Positions 32,077 to 43,484 of a DNA stretch of 64,000 bases are shown here, in pieces. How positions within the stretch are numbered: position 1 is the first letter of the stretch; the number at the start of each line of letters is the position of its first letter. A program made the position numbers and the translations under genes. The notes beneath the pieces were generated by a model. It did no database searches. It was not told the origin of the DNA and saw nothing but the letters and a program-made list of their open reading frames with translations. Source of the DNA: Catonia carolina (Eukaryota > Arthropoda > Insecta > Hemiptera > Achilidae); the NCBI GenBank assembly GCA_035578175.1, contig JAQMRL010000008.1:92554541-92618540 (forward strand), in the 5' to 3' direction.

Positions 32077-32796
32077 CGAGATATCTCAAGAACGGAACAT
32101 CATATAAAGTTGAAACTTGAAACTTAAGTTAGGTACCACTAGAGGATCCGACACGAACATTTCATAAAAATCGGTCAACCAGAAGTAGTAGTTTATTCGT
32201 GTAATTTTTCACTTTTCTGAAATTTTCTCAAAAACGCCTCCTACGATTTTTTTCAAAATTGCCTCATTTACTAGTACATATTTATGCTCTACAGGATAGG
32301 GTAGGCCATGTCTGCTAAAATTCTTGAGGAGGCTGTTCTCTCATAATAAAATGGTTTTCTTTAGATTGCAGCCTTAAAATACATTTTAGGACAAAAATGT
32401 ATATAATAAAAGTTGTAGACAATTTAAAAATCTACAACTTTTATTTTAAACATTTTTTTTATAATGCTTAGTTTAGCGGTAATTAGTGATTTTCTGTTTT
32501 TTCATGAATATCTGTAAAAAATGATTTTTTAAGATTTCGGCCTTAGTATATATTTTACCACAAAAGTGGTCCTATAATCAAATTTATAGGAAATTAAGAG
32601 ATCTACAACTTTTATTTAAAGCATGTTTCTCTACAGAGCCTAGTTTAGCGTGAAAGAGTGATTTCCGTATTATTAAGCCAAACTAAGGTTGGTTTTCATT
32701 TTGCATCATTCACTTATGATTAAAATATGTTTGTTTTATGTTCATTTCTAATGTTTTATTACTAATGTTAGATTATATTGTTTATTATTTGCATCA
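31883..32796 (-). mobile_element. Family E copy, 5' end lost
   Basis: Left end TTTACTTTCTCTTGCCTATA and its hairpin are intact, with a long GT run at 32031-32074. The opposite end stops at TATTATTTGCATCAGCA, before the GTGTGA/TCACAC hairpin. ORF 31907-32107 spans the microsatellite and is an artefact. Confidence 0.85.
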
Positions 32797-33429
32797 GCAC
32801 GGCCTATTAGTTCCTTAGGGGAAGATAATTTTAAAAACAATAATAAAAATTAAGTTTCACCGAAATATTTCAATAGAAAATATGGTCAGTTAAGTAACTA
32901 AAAAATTAAAGAACACAAAGAAGTGAGTGGGTTTACTTTAAAAAAAAAAACTTATACAAATTAACAACACATAAAAGGAATTTAAATTTCAGTAACATTA
33001 ATAAGGAAATTAGGTCAACTGGAAATGAATATTTTAAGTAATGTCAAGTGACTTCCATTAAAATAAACTTTGATACTTAAAACTAGACAACTTTAAAGTT
33101 CGGTAAAAGTTTAAGTAAAGTTTTCTGGCCTATGTTTACTTAAAGACAAGAAGAAATTAGTTTTGTAATAAGGTTTTTTAGTTAAAAAACTTTCTGTAGA
33201 CGTTTTGTTTCAAGTTTCATAAAAATTTATTTTCGATTGTTCGGTGGGATTGTTCTTTACTACACGTACACGAGGGAGTATAATTTATATTAAACTTATT
33301 TTTGAATGTATAAGACAATTTCTTTTGTTTTAAACTTTGACTTTCTTCCTTTCGGCTGAATTCTTCCATCATGTTAATAATTTATATATGTGTTCTGATG
33401 AAAATCGGTAGTTGTTCGAGTTAATATCC
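32797..33429. other. No recognised gene
   Basis: A+T-rich unique sequence. Confidence 0.5.
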
Positions 33430-33715
33430 AAAAGGGCGATTTGAACCCCTAGAGGTTTTATTGAGTAAAATAAGGAGTTTATGGTTTACCTTGCCTTCCT
33501 CACTTGATTAAGAAGTAGACCACTAATCAGTATACGAAGCACCCTAAACAGAACTCCCTTTCTAATCTGCAAGTGAATTTTTGCCTTCATTCAATTAGGT
33601 AGAGTCAGGATATCTAATGAAATTCATAGTTTTCAGGTTAGATAAATTTTATTAGTGATATAATTCCGTTCTTCAGCATTTGAGTCATTTTGCTGAGTGA
33701 TTATGTCAGAAGCGA
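33430..33715 (-). mobile_element. SINE-C copy, old
   Basis: Recognised on the minus strand by TTGCCTTCCTCACTTGATTA, CCTTGCCTTCC and AATGAAATTCATAG-like blocks in the family order. Many changes, and the tail hairpin is lost. Confidence 0.7.
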
Positions 33716-33739
33716 CTGATCGATTCTAATAATCTGCTT

Positions 33740-34330
33740 CTTTTCCTTTCTGTCATGGATTAGTCCTTCTGACCTGTTCCGACTTTCTTCCCCATCTTTT
33801 TCGCGGTCTACCTACATCTCTTCGTTCAGCAGGTATGTAGCCTAATGCCCGTTTCCCCCACCTATTTTCACTTATGCGTATTAAATATTCCTTCCACTTC
33901 TCTCTGTATTTGTCAACTGTTCCTAATAGAAGGGATACATTTAAATGGGCCCGGATTTTTTCATATTTCATGTGATACATCAAACTACACCCCTTAACTC
34001 TTCTCAAGGGCCGCATTTCCGCCGCCTGATTCTGACGGTTATCTTTTTCCCAAGTACCCAGGACTCACTACCGTACAGCAATACTGAAACACCAGAATCT
34101 TGTAAAACTTCAACTGGGTATCTTTCCGAACTCTTGTACCCAGTGACCGCACTATCGTCCCACATATAAACCGAAAACGATTCAGTTTATCGATCACCTC
34201 TGTACCTGTAGAGTAATTTAAATCACATCTTAGGAATTGAAAATGCAGTACCTGCTCTATCAGGCACCCATTGATAACCATTTCTGTTCATACGGGATTT
34301 TCCCCTAAGAAAGCCATCGATCTGTCTATT
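33740..34330 (-). mobile_element. LINE C-terminal relic (ICGTI type)
   Basis: Minus strand: FLRGKSRMNRNGYQW, then LNRFRFICGTIVRSLGTRVR, KDTQLKFYKILVF and, in another frame, MRPLRRVKGCSLMYHMKYEK, YREKWKEYLIRISENRWGKR, ERRDVGRPRKRWGRKSEQVR. The order is that of an endonuclease-RT LINE from just after the RT catalytic motif to the stop. Frameshifts separate the pieces. The longest-preserved member of its group in the window. Confidence 0.8.
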
Positions 34331-34541
34331 TTAAAAGTAACTGGGAAATTTTGAATACCTCTGCCTTTAGTGAGAAACAAAAAATTAAATTGATAACTTA
34401 TGGTAAACTTAAAGGAAGAGTTATAATGGGAAGCTGGTTAAAAAACGTGATGGAGTGGTTTGACTGTTCATCAGCAAATCTTTTCACGAAGTAATGCTCC
34501 TTCTTCTCTTCATGTGTTAGGTATTTCTACTGCCCGTCCCC
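34331..34541. other. No recognised gene
   Basis: Short unique stretch between LINE relic and inverted repeat. Confidence 0.4.
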
Positions 34542-34834
34542 AAGCTTTGTGCAGCTGAGAGGTATGCATTACGTCACTACTACTGTGAGAGATTGCGTTA
34601 GTAGTAGTAACGTTTTACTTGTATTATGTTTGTAGTAGTCAAGGGTACTATTCAAACTACATTTATATTCTGTGTCGCCGTCTACAACGAATAGTCAAAA
34701 TAACACCCACGTATGTCACGCACTAGGCAGCCTACTGCCCAGCGAAGAGCAATGAGATGGTTAGTACAGTGTTATAAAGTAGCAGTAGTCTGGTACTTCG
34801 TCTGTCCCCTTCATCCCGCAGCTGCACAAAGCTT
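34542..34834. repeat. Segment bounded by 16-bp perfect inverted repeats
   Basis: AAGCTTTGTGCAGCTG at 34542-34557 and its exact reverse complement at 34819-34834. Between them is a second inverted pair, CTACTACT..AGTAGTAG, near 34577-34608. No target duplication is recognisable outside. Could be a degraded MITE or a hairpin-forming RNA; undecided. Confidence 0.7.
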
Positions 34835-35584
34835 AGATTCTTACAGTACTTGTTCCGGCTCCCATCTTTTTTTCAGCCTGCCAATATCTCTGCTTCCTAC
34901 TGATTTGTAAGGAAGGAATGCTGTACACAAAATTCGGATTTTGTCACGATATTTAACCTCAAAGCTAGAGGAACGAAAATGAGAAACTTAAAATATACTT
35001 CAAAAATTGTTAATCCATATTTCCGTATTACAAAAATACAATTGCTCGTTTTGACTTCCAGAAATATTTCGTTAGGTTAAAATAAGCGAATTAATTTTTA
35101 ATATTATTTAAAATTTTATCCAATATTTGGCCATTATCAACTATAATATATTATATTATATTCTACAAATCAGATAAGAGATTTCCTTGCCAAGAAACGA
35201 AACCAGCTCTTTGTCTTTACAATAAAGCGTCTTACCGATAAACAACTTAGGCAGCCTAATTATTTTGTTTTATGATAATCTAAATCTGTCTATTTTTAGT
35301 ACCTTCTCCTATAATAATAGTATTAATCTTTCATAACATAAGCCTATAACCTAAATAAGTCCGTATTTGACAAGAATTAAGTGTTTACTAATTTTGATAA
35401 GTAGTCTTTAGTTTTTCATAACCTTCTGAAAAATGTAGTTTTTTTAAAGGATATACGTCCAATTCCGGGTTATTTTTCAACCTGCGATGGGTTATAAAAA
35501 TAATGAGAATAATAAAATAGATTTATTATTAAAAGTTACTTACACCTTGGTTAATTTTCAACATAATTACCATTTATCTTTTTC
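34835..35584. other. No recognised gene
   Basis: Unique A+T-rich sequence with no supported feature. Confidence 0.5.
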
Positions 35585-35975
35585 TTCTGCCTTTCACGGA
35601 TAAGCCATCTCTGCCTGTTCCAAACCTCTCAAATCACCCCATCTCTTTCTCAGGCTTCCTCGTTCTTTGTTTCCCTCCAGTTTATAGCGTAGTGTTTGCT
35701 TAGGTATACTATCCTCCCTCATTCTGTTCACATGAGGGACTTCCCTTTTACCTTCTGGAGCATACCAATGCGCCTGCTTATCCTGTGATCTGACATTCTT
35801 ATCATGAGCTGTCTCCAACTTTGGTAATAATCCTTTGTCTTCACGTTCAAGTTGTAAATACCCAATTCTGATCTTATTTCCTCATTCCTTATTCTGTCCA
35901 AGCGTGTACACCCCTAAGTCCTTAGCAGAAATCTCATCTCTGCCTTCTGGATTCTCCGCTCATGGGTTTTTTGAT
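35585..35975 (-). mobile_element. LINE C-terminal relic
   Basis: Minus strand: LDRIRNEEIRSELGIYNLNV, then YYQSWRQLMIRMSDHRI and, in the open ORF, LRYKLEGNKERGSLRKRWGD. Related to the ICGTI/GRPRKRW group, where R-G-R-P-R-K-R-W is expected; here it has become RGSLRKRW. Stops in the first half. Confidence 0.7.
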
Positions 35976-36014
35976 TAACATTGATGTGGATATGTTACTT
36001 TTGATTTAATTATT

Positions 36015-36120
36015 CTCATTAGTTCTATTTTTAGCCTACAGTGAATGAATGCTGAGAATGTGGGCTGCAAAAAGAGCTTCCAGAAACGTCTTAAGTTACC
36101 TCAAGTGGTCTAAAATTTGT
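36015..36120 (+). mobile_element. LINE fragment (AAKRASRN..YLKW)
   Basis: AYSE, a stop, then MLRMWAAKRASRNVLSYLKW and SKICPT. A short piece of LINE coding sequence, with diverged relatives antisense at 15690-15850 and 55480-55720. Confidence 0.6.
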
Positions 36121-36189
36121 CCTACATGAGAAAAAATACAGTGCCCATTTATCTTACTCAATCGAAGTTCATTAATCGAAGAATACGAT

Positions 36190-36300
36190 GGAATTAAACT
36201 TAATGAAATTTGTAGATTTTAGGCAATAATCGAACTCGGCATTATCCGTTTTGTGGTTTACCATGCTAACCGCTGCGCTAAGAGAGTGGCTACGATAATG
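36190..36300 (-). mobile_element. SINE-A-like remnant
   Basis: On the minus strand, TTAGCGCAGCGGTTAGCATG (A-box-like) and GAGTTCGATTATTGCC (B-box-like) at the right spacing. The tail is not recognisable. Could be a remnant of another tRNA-derived element. Confidence 0.45.
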
Positions 36301-36559
36301 ATTATTTCAGTAATACGGTACAGCAATCAATGCTGTAATCTGTACATAAGCTAAATGCGAAACCCCTTAAACTCTCATCACTTCTCTAAGTTCCCAAACG
36401 TTTAGAGAGCTAAACTTTGGCATAATTATTCCATTAAAGCTTGAATATATAAACTAAATCATTTGTATTTCGACCACTGAAAATAAAAATGGTTACTACC
36501 TTAAAGCATTACATAGTAGGCCTACTTATTTATATATATCTACATACATTTTCAAAAAA

Positions 36560-37043
36560 ATGGTGTGAAACACTCACACGACTTTCTCTTGTCATTGCAA
36601 ATAATTAACAATATAACCTAGCATTAGTAATAAAACTTAGAAATAAACAAAAAACTAACCTCAATAATAATAAACTAATTTTAATCATGACTGAAAGACG
36701 CAAAATGAAAATCAACCTCAGTTTGGCTTAAAAATACGGAAAATCACTCTTTCACGCTAAACTAGGCTCTGTAGAGAAATATGCTGTAAATAAAAGTTGT
36801 AGATCTTTTAATTTCCTATAAATTTTATTTATACACTTTTGTCGTAAAATGCATTATATGCCGTTCTATATTATACTATATGCAGTTCTTGAGATATTTT
36901 GATCGTACCAATAACTAAAAACATTTTTTGGATCCAAGGGGCCTGAAACGTATTTTTCCGGTGAAAACTTGATTTCGAAAAAATCATATAAAAACAACAC
37001 TTTCCGTCCCTATGTATTCATGTAGGGCCAGAGAAAGTAAAAA
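36560..37043 (+). mobile_element. Family E, internally deleted
   Basis: Both ends are intact (TGGTGTGAAACACTCACACG; GAGAAAGTAAAAA) but about half the element is missing. AAATGCATTATATGCCG near 36847 jumps from the 5' third to the TTCTTGAGATATTTTG region before the microsatellite. Also lacks the CA run. Confidence 0.85.
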
Positions 37044-37179
37044 TTATTTAATTGATGAGAAATATGATATTCTACAAAAATTCCTTTCTAAATAAATTTT
37101 CATTAAAAAACCAAAAATATAAACTTCCAAACGAGTGCTGAAAAAACTGTGTGCTGTTGGTTAAATATAAAATTATAAA

Positions 37180-37350
37180 CTTGCCGCTTCTGTAGCGTAG
37201 TGGTAGCGCGCTAACCTATTACGCGGAGGTCCCGGGTTCGATTCCTGGCCAGGGTCTGGAAATTTTCACAAGTAAAAACCCACTTCATATCCCATCGTTG
37301 TCGCTAATGACCGAGATATTGATGCGACTTTAAATAAACAAAAAAAAATT
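37180..37350 (+). mobile_element. SINE-A copy
   Basis: CTTCTGTAGCGTAGTGGTAG, then ATTACGCGGAGGTCCCGGG and the perfect B box TTCGATTCC. Tail GTCGCTAATGACCGAGATAT, then TGATGCGACTTTAAATAAAC and poly-A. Confidence 0.9.
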
Positions 37351-38616
37351 ATAAACTAATTGAAGCACAGTAATTAAGTACATGTATGTTAATATGTGTA
37401 TTTAGGTAGTATGTGTTAAGTTAGCTTATAAGTACTTGATATTTCCTACACTCCTAATGCAATTTTTGAGTCTCCTGGATGCAATTTAAAAAAATTAGGC
37501 TGGAACGGACCTAAGACAGTCTCTAAATACCTTAAAGGAATCTAAAATGTACTACACTTTCAAATACTCTTAAAGTTATTCCTAGAAAAAGTAGATAACG
37601 TACTCAAAAGGAGATAAAAAAATAAACCAGTTTATTTAAAGTACCCCATTAATGTCAGCAATAATTCAGCACGAAGTGCAGGCGCAATTACAAAGTATAT
37701 ACATAAATTAATTCTGTACCAAACGTAATAAATGCAGTAAACCACGCACGTGTGATTTAATAATTTCGTAATTCGGCCCAATTTTCCAGTAATAGATTAT
37801 ACTTATCTTTTAAGAAAGGCAATTAAAAAAAAACTACTAGAGAAATTTTGATAGCAATGAAGTAGCATAATAAAAATGATTACTCAATTGTTCATTATTT
37901 TAAAAGAATTTTGTTAAACTATGATAAGTACTGCATTCTATCATTATTACTAAAAAGAAAGAAAGAGTCTATAAAAATAATATTTATTATTAATTTATTA
38001 TGGGCATAATAATTATATAACAGTTTTAATCACTTTTAATGTTCATTTGTTTTCAAATAAACGGACGGTAAAATGGATTCAATCTTCTCATAGATCCTGA
38101 AGCAGTTCAAAATTTTACTCATTTGAGGGGAGACTGTACTTTGTATCACACCAATGTTAAATTTGCTATTTTTAAGTGCATTTTTCATAGGATTGGTAAA
38201 ATATAGATAAATAAAATTTTACACACTTTTAGTTGTCGGGGTTCTCTACCTACACACAGTTTTTCAATTTAATCTGTGAGCCCATAAAATTGAAAACAAG
38301 TTAACGAATAACATAAAATATTTTAAAATTTCTTTATAGGTTTTTTGCACATTAGTAATTGTTGGAGCATCTGAGAAAGTCATTAAAATATCGGTATTTG
38401 TGAATGTACACGATACACAACTGGTAAAAAATTCAGCCAGCTAGGTTTAATTGGTTCCGAGAAAAATGTACCTAAATTTTAAAATCTAAATTTACGGGAA
38501 CAGCCAAAAAACAAAAGGAACAAATTAAAAGAAAAAGTACACAAACAAGTAAATTTCCCATCAAAAGTTGGTTAGAAAGCTGTACCAACAGCTGAAAATA
38601 TCAAAAACAGTAACGC

Positions 38617-38618
<2 letters not shown>
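37351..38618. other. No recognised gene
   Basis: About 1.27 kb of unique A+T-rich sequence. No supported exon or repeat. Confidence 0.5.

Positions 38619-38662
<44 letters not shown>
38619..38662. repeat. (AT)n microsatellite
   Basis: Twenty-two pure AT units immediately next to the 3' end of an F element, so it may have grown from the element's A/T tail or its target. Confidence 0.97.
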
Positions 38663-38665
<3 letters not shown>

Positions 38666-38887
38666 AGCTTTTATTTGTTATCGGGAACTGTACTTTGTTG
38701 ACAACTACCCAATTTGATCGTTTTTGACGTGGATTAGACATGAGTTTGAACAGGGACCCCCAGTAGAGTTTGTTCATGGATGGCTGTCAACTGGTCACCA
38801 ATCAAAGTCGCTTGCCCAACCGGTGTTACTTAATAAATAATAGCTACTTTCTACCAGCTGACTGACTGGGCTGGCCCGAAGGCCTTC
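38663..38887 (-). mobile_element. Family F copy, full length
   Basis: Minus-strand sense starts AAGGCCTTCGGGCCAGCCC and ends AATAAAAGCTAAAA at the AT array. Very close to the copy at 12253-12496, lacking a short CAGCAAAAATCAG block. ORF 38851-39123 partly overlaps and is not supported. Confidence 0.88.
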
Positions 38888-39347
38888 CCGCAAATATTTA
38901 AAAAAAACTGAAATTCCATTTGCTCTAAAACGATTGGTATAAAATTACGAAAAATATTGGTTCTTGGTGAAATGATCATTTTTCTGGATATGCCTGCTAA
39001 AAACTTAATTTTTTCATTAAAATAATTTGTTTGACGTAATTTAATGTTTTTCTTGTAGATATAAGTCTGAACTATTAAAAAACATAGAAAACCGAAAATT
39101 GAAATTTTCTGTGAAACCATCATACAGTCTCACCTTAAACAAATAAGATTTAGAAGATGAAATCGAACGAACTATCTTCATGTTCAAAATGTGCATAAAA
39201 TGAATATGGATGAGAACAAGTTCAATAACTTTTGTGTATTTTGTTAAGTTCTGTGGTTAGTTTAGTTTTTGTTTTGTCATTTTATGTGAAAATTACATCA
39301 AAATTAATTTGTTTTTAAATTACAGACTTAAATTAGATTGAAACAGA
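38888..39347. other. No recognised gene
   Basis: Unique A+T-rich sequence. Confidence 0.45.
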
Positions 39348-39480
39348 CCATCTCCATGGCCCAGCGGTAGAAGTGCTACGTTGCGAAACGGAACTCCTTC
39401 GTTCGATTCCCGACTAGGATTTAATGACCCAAAGAAGTCACTAATAATCAAATACATAATGCGACTTTAAATTTTAAAAT
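39348..39480 (+). mobile_element. SINE-A relative with different head
   Basis: CCATGGCCCAGCGGTAGAAG (A-box-like) and TCGTTCGATTCCCGACTAGG (B-box) precede the familiar tail AAGTCACTAATAATCAA..AATGCGACTTTAAA. The head is closer to a different tRNA than the usual SINE-A head. Confidence 0.72.
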
Positions 39481-39735
39481 ATTACAACAAAATACACATA
39501 ATATTAGTTAAAGAGAATAAACAAAATTCTTATTTCGGTACTTGTTATTTTTTGTCTAATGCTAAGACAATTTGCGGTTTTCTGCAAAGAGAAAACCGTA
39601 TTAAAGTTCATCCATTCAGCGTTGAGGTTTTTGAAATTATGATAGCATCCACAGAATTATATAGAAGTTTTAGATACAGTATTTTGTTCATTTATTTGGC
39701 ATTTGTATAATTTTTAATAATTGTTTTAAACTTTG

Positions 39736-39826
39736 CAGATCCGGAGAAAATTCGATTTCGAAAAATCGACATGAAAAGAATACTTTCCTTCCTATATATT
39801 CATGTAGGCAAGAGGAAGTAAAAAAT
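39736..39826 (+). mobile_element. Family E, 3' terminal fragment
   Basis: CAGATCCGGAGAAAATTCGA to the CCTATATATTCATGTAGG hairpin and CAAGAGGAAGTAAAAAA. Only the last 90 bases are present. Confidence 0.85.
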
Positions 39827-39974
39827 TAAATCAAAATCAGTTCATCGGTACGGGAGCTACGATGCCTTTTTTTTATCGTGGGGGGTTAATAATTGAAATA
39901 AATGAAGTATCACTCTATAAATATAAATTTTGTTGTCTTATTTTAGGTTTATTTAAATAGATAATAGTACGTGA

Positions 39975-40368
39975 CGCCCATAACAGACAGGTGAAGTGTC
40001 AAATTATTTACACTCAATCTGTTCGTTGCAAGGCTGAAATAAATAGTTCTGTTTCTTATCACATGGTCAGTCAATTAAATGACTGAATCATTTAAGAACA
40101 GAAGAGGTAGAGGTGTAAAAGACACTAATCAGAGTTATCTCCTCTAAAAGTAGTGAATTTCATTGTACAGCCAGACCCTGTGGTGAATGAAGTGAAGGTG
40201 TCATTTACAGAGTGGAAAATATGTGCTTTTCAGAGGGCCCGGCATGCTGATAAGCGTACTTTTCCACTCAGTGAGGAAGGCAATGGTAAACCACCTCACT
40301 CCTCGTTTTACTTAGTAAAACCTCTAACGGTTCAAACCAGCCTTTTGGCTGTTGACCTAAACAACAAC
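39975..40368 (+). mobile_element. SINE-C copy, full length
   Basis: CGCCCATAACAGACAGG to CTAAACAACAAC; tail loop TTTT. A perfect 12-bp TSD, AATAGTACGTGA (39963-39974 and 40369-40380), makes this one of the youngest copies. ORF 40153-40380 reads through it. Confidence 0.95.
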
Positions 40369-40559
40369 AATAGTACGTGAGCAAAACGAATTAAAATTAT
40401 AAAAATGTCGGATTGATTGTTAAAAGCGTTATTTTTGAATAACAGATAACTTAATATTGGATTAGTTATAGGGTGGTTGTTTACTCGAAAAATAAATAGT
40501 TTATCATTTTCCAGTAAACGGGTTTGGAATAGCTCCACCCATAATTCGTTTGCACGCAG

Positions 40560-40720
40560 CAACCCTTCTCCACCCCCCACCTCACTGCTATAAAATGCGA
40601 GCTTGTACGGTGCACCACCGGCCCGTCATTGCTCCCCGTATCTCCTGATCACCCGCACATTGAGTGCGTCTGCACCAGCTAAGTGAAATTCGAGAGAGGA
40701 GATGCGGAGATGTTCGTTTC
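40560..40720 (+). promoter_or_regulatory. Candidate TATA promoter
   Basis: TATAAAA at 40589-40595 sits in a GC-richer island (CACCCCCCACCTCACTGC upstream, CACCACCGGCCCG downstream). An initiator-like TCATT lies at 40626-40630, slightly farther than usual. Downstream sequence stays balanced to about 40860, with an ATG at 40710 in an open frame to about 40898. It is not part of any repeat I see. No exon donor is convincing, so a transcript is only a possibility. Confidence 0.4.
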
Positions 40721-40899
40721 GCGCTCTGTTTGTATTCTTCGATCCAAAACTACCCCCTTTCTCTCCTACCTTAAACTTCACCATCCTAATCTTTCCCTCA
40801 ATGGGCTGAAACAGGGCGTGATTTATAGCCGGGATACCGGCCTAAATTCGGATAAAAGCATTATAATAATAAAACGATTGCAGTTACAACAAAAATGAA

Positions 40900-41339
40900 A
40901 TAAATTATTTTTATCCCGAATCAAACCACTGTACACAACTAATGCAATGTAAATAAATCAATCAGCCAACCGATGAGCCATACAAATCTAAATCGTCAAC
41001 AAACAAGCTCTATTTAATGGGTAAACAATACAACAAATACGTGACTCGATTTATTATTCATTCACTCAAAAAGTTTCCCAATTTACTTTCATAGTGAGTT
41101 TTAAATTTGTATACTTTACCAGTGGAAAACATTACCAATATAAGTTTCAACCAGATAAAAAAATAGAAGTTGAGAAATGATTACATTTTACTGAACCTAA
41201 TTCAAACTTTGAATATTGAAATAAGAAAAATTGTTTTTTGGTGGAATGGTATCAGGATCTTCTGAAAATTTTAAAGTAAAAATTACAGCACTTTTTTCGA
41301 ATAGTCCATTTTATCACGTTTAATCAACTTCTTAGCTCA
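40900..41339. other. No recognised gene
   Basis: A+T-rich unique sequence. Confidence 0.45.
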
Positions 41340-41910
41340 TGTTTCTTTCATCTTTCTTGAGAGGTGCTCTTTATCCTTTTCAGTCCATTTCCATCCTCTT
41401 TTGGAGTGAGTTTTTTTCCCTGAAACTCTAATAATTCCTGTATTGTATTTCTGAAAGTTGCTCTATCTTTAATGGTGTCTGAGTTTATCGAGGTGTTTAC
41501 TTGGTCTTTGTCTATTTCTTTAAACCATGTTATCATGTTTTTGTGGGTGTTAAGTAAGTTAAAAATCTGCTTTTCAGTCTGGTGTTTCCACCCTGTGTAT
41601 GTTCCCGTAGAACTGTAATCTTCGTTTTCTGATTATGTTCGTTATTTTTTCTATTTTGGAATAAAATTATTGTTTTGATCTTTGATTATACTCTGATCCT
41701 GGGTTGATTTTAAGACCTAATATTTTTCTTAAATTCTCCCAATTTTCTGTAAGTCCTGTGTAGTTTAAGTGTTTCTGCCGCTTAGAGGACTTCTGGCCTA
41801 ACTACTGTTTGGTTGTGTCTTAGTTTGGTGTTCCAGGATAGAAATTTCTTGTTGTAGGCGTTTTTCGTGAAACTGTATGCTTTTTCTATTTTCAGTAATC
41901 TGTTTTCTAG
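41340..41910 (-). mobile_element. LINE C-terminal relic
   Basis: Minus strand: WNTKLRHNQTVVRPEVL, a stop, AAETLKLHR further upstream, then an open 62-residue end starting ITWFKEIDKDQVNTSINSDT and continuing IKDRATFRNTIQELLEFQGK. WNTK.RHY.TVVRPE.LYA.E.L then TWF.EV..D......I.DR..FR..I is a familiar insect LINE C-terminus. Stops and frameshifts in between. Confidence 0.72.
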
Positions 41911-42149
41911 AACTTATTACACAAGTTTATTATACACATTTATCTCGTATACTAACTTTTAGAAAGATAAAATACAATCAGTTATACGTAAACAAAATTA
42001 TTAACGCGTGAAAAATCTTGATGGAATTACGTTCACTGCCGTAACTCCTACGTTAAAGTCGCCTTTTCTAGTCGATCGGGTAGATTTTAATTTTGTTTTT
42101 ATAGCAAGAAGAAAATTATGAAAGAATTCTGTTAGCTTATAAAATTTAA

Positions 42150-42310
42150 AATTGGCCGTTTCAGTGGCTCAGTTGATAGCGTGTTGTGATGCAAAGAGAG
42201 GTCTCGAGTTTGGTTTCCATCTGGAAAATTATTACACGTTCAAATCCATTGTTCTTTAACCCAAAGTGGTCGCTAATAACCAAGATGTTAATAAGACTGA
42301 AAATAAAGGT
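42150..42310 (+). mobile_element. SINE-A relative, diverged
   Basis: GGCCGTTTCAGTGGCTCAGT head, TTGATAGCGTG, a poor B box (GAGTTTGGTTTCC), then TCCATCTGGAAAATTATTAC and GTGGTCGCTAATAACCAAGA tail. Closest in head to the minus-strand copy at 51444-51604. Confidence 0.7.
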
Positions 42311-42624
42311 GTCAGTGGTAGTCTATGTTAGTTATTATAATGTTATTGATAATAACTATTATGTTATTATTAATTCTGTTTGAACGGAAATTTTCCAAAA
42401 TTTAAAACATTTAATTCCGTAGTAATGGTAACTATTTAATATCTAAAAGATTAATTGCTGAACTGTATAATTTAAATCATTTAATTTAAATTAAAACCTT
42501 TTTTTAATTTGGAATATTTTAATTTTTACACTTTTATTTATATTCTACGGGTGCTTGTAATATGAGGCTTAATAATTTTGACTCGAATGGCTAAATGTGT
42601 AAAAAAAATTTTGTTGTTATCATT

Positions 42625-43325
42625 CTCTCGACTGGTTTGATGCAGTTCTCCAAGCTGTTCCATCTTGCACAAGTCGTTTTATATCTACATACCTGTAATA
42701 CTCTATATCTTTTGTAATTTGCTTTATTTATATTCTAACCTTTGCCTCCCCGTACCTTACCCTCGATATTATTGATAGACCAATACCTGGATGTCTTAAG
42801 ATATGCCCCACTCGCCTATCCCTTTTTCTGGTAAGATGTTTCCATATACTTCTTTTTTCACCAACTCGCTTAAGAACCTCTAAATTACTTATTTTGCCGG
42901 CTGCATTGGCGTAGTTGGTAACGTGCTCGCCTCTCATCATGCGGTCTTGGGTTCTAATCCCATTCAAGCACGGCATATTTTCATACGTTACAAAAAATCA
43001 TTTCATCCTTCACCGTCTGCATTAGCAATAATTGTAAAACAGTCGGACGTTAAACAAAAAAAAAACTTACTTATTTTGTCCACCCACCTAATCTAACATT
43101 TTCCAATAACACTTTCATTTCCTATAATTTTTTTTCTGTAAATCAATGTTTGTAATTAGTAAGCAGTTTTTCATTTCAAAGGCTTTTCTAGCTTGAGCAA
43201 TTCTACTTTTGATATCACTTATGCTTCTACCATCCTTTGTTATTTTACTTTCTAGGTAGTAAAATTCCCCAACTTCCTGTATGTTTTCGTTGCCTGCTTT
43301 TAAATTTCCCATCTCTTCTAAACCT
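42625..43325 (-). mobile_element. LINE-G 3' relic, interrupted by SINE-B
   Basis: On the minus strand the upstream part reads MGNLKAGNENIQEVGEFYYL, ESKITKDGRSISDIKSRIAQ, ARKAFEMKN. After the SINE come ISNLEVLKRVGEKR and RDRRVGHILRHPGIGLSIIS. The 3' UTR ends with CATCAAACCAGTCGAGAGAA then TGATAACAACAAAA (42610-42650). The AACAAC tail is the same kind as in SINE-C. Short frameshift-free segments suggest moderate age. Confidence 0.82.
42897..43066 (+). mobile_element. SINE-B copy nested in LINE-G
   Basis: GCCGGCTGCATTGGCGTAGT, GGTTCTAATCCCATTCAAGC (B-box with one change), CATATTTTCATACGTTAC, tail GGACGTTAAACAAAAAAAA. Perfect 12-bp TSD TTACTTATTTTG (42885-42896 and 43067-43078) inside the LINE. 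About 170 bases. Confidence 0.93.
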
Positions 43326-43484
43326 GATTTTTATTTTGTAAAGTACGATATAGTGAATTGTATGAGTACATAACATTTATGTGGTTTTAAATTTGTGTGT
43401 TTAATAAAAATTAAGTTACAAGTACAATAGTGTCGAGTACGTATTATAGCACAGTTTTCAGTTCTAGCTTCTATAACGTAAAAT

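Noticed and set aside
40153..40380. Family of 65-75 residue ORFs starting MNFI.QPDPVVNEVKVSF as a gene family
   Set aside because: They are parts of SINE-C copies with TSDs; several copies are frameshifted and there is no separate promoter. A coding role needs a dN/dS test.
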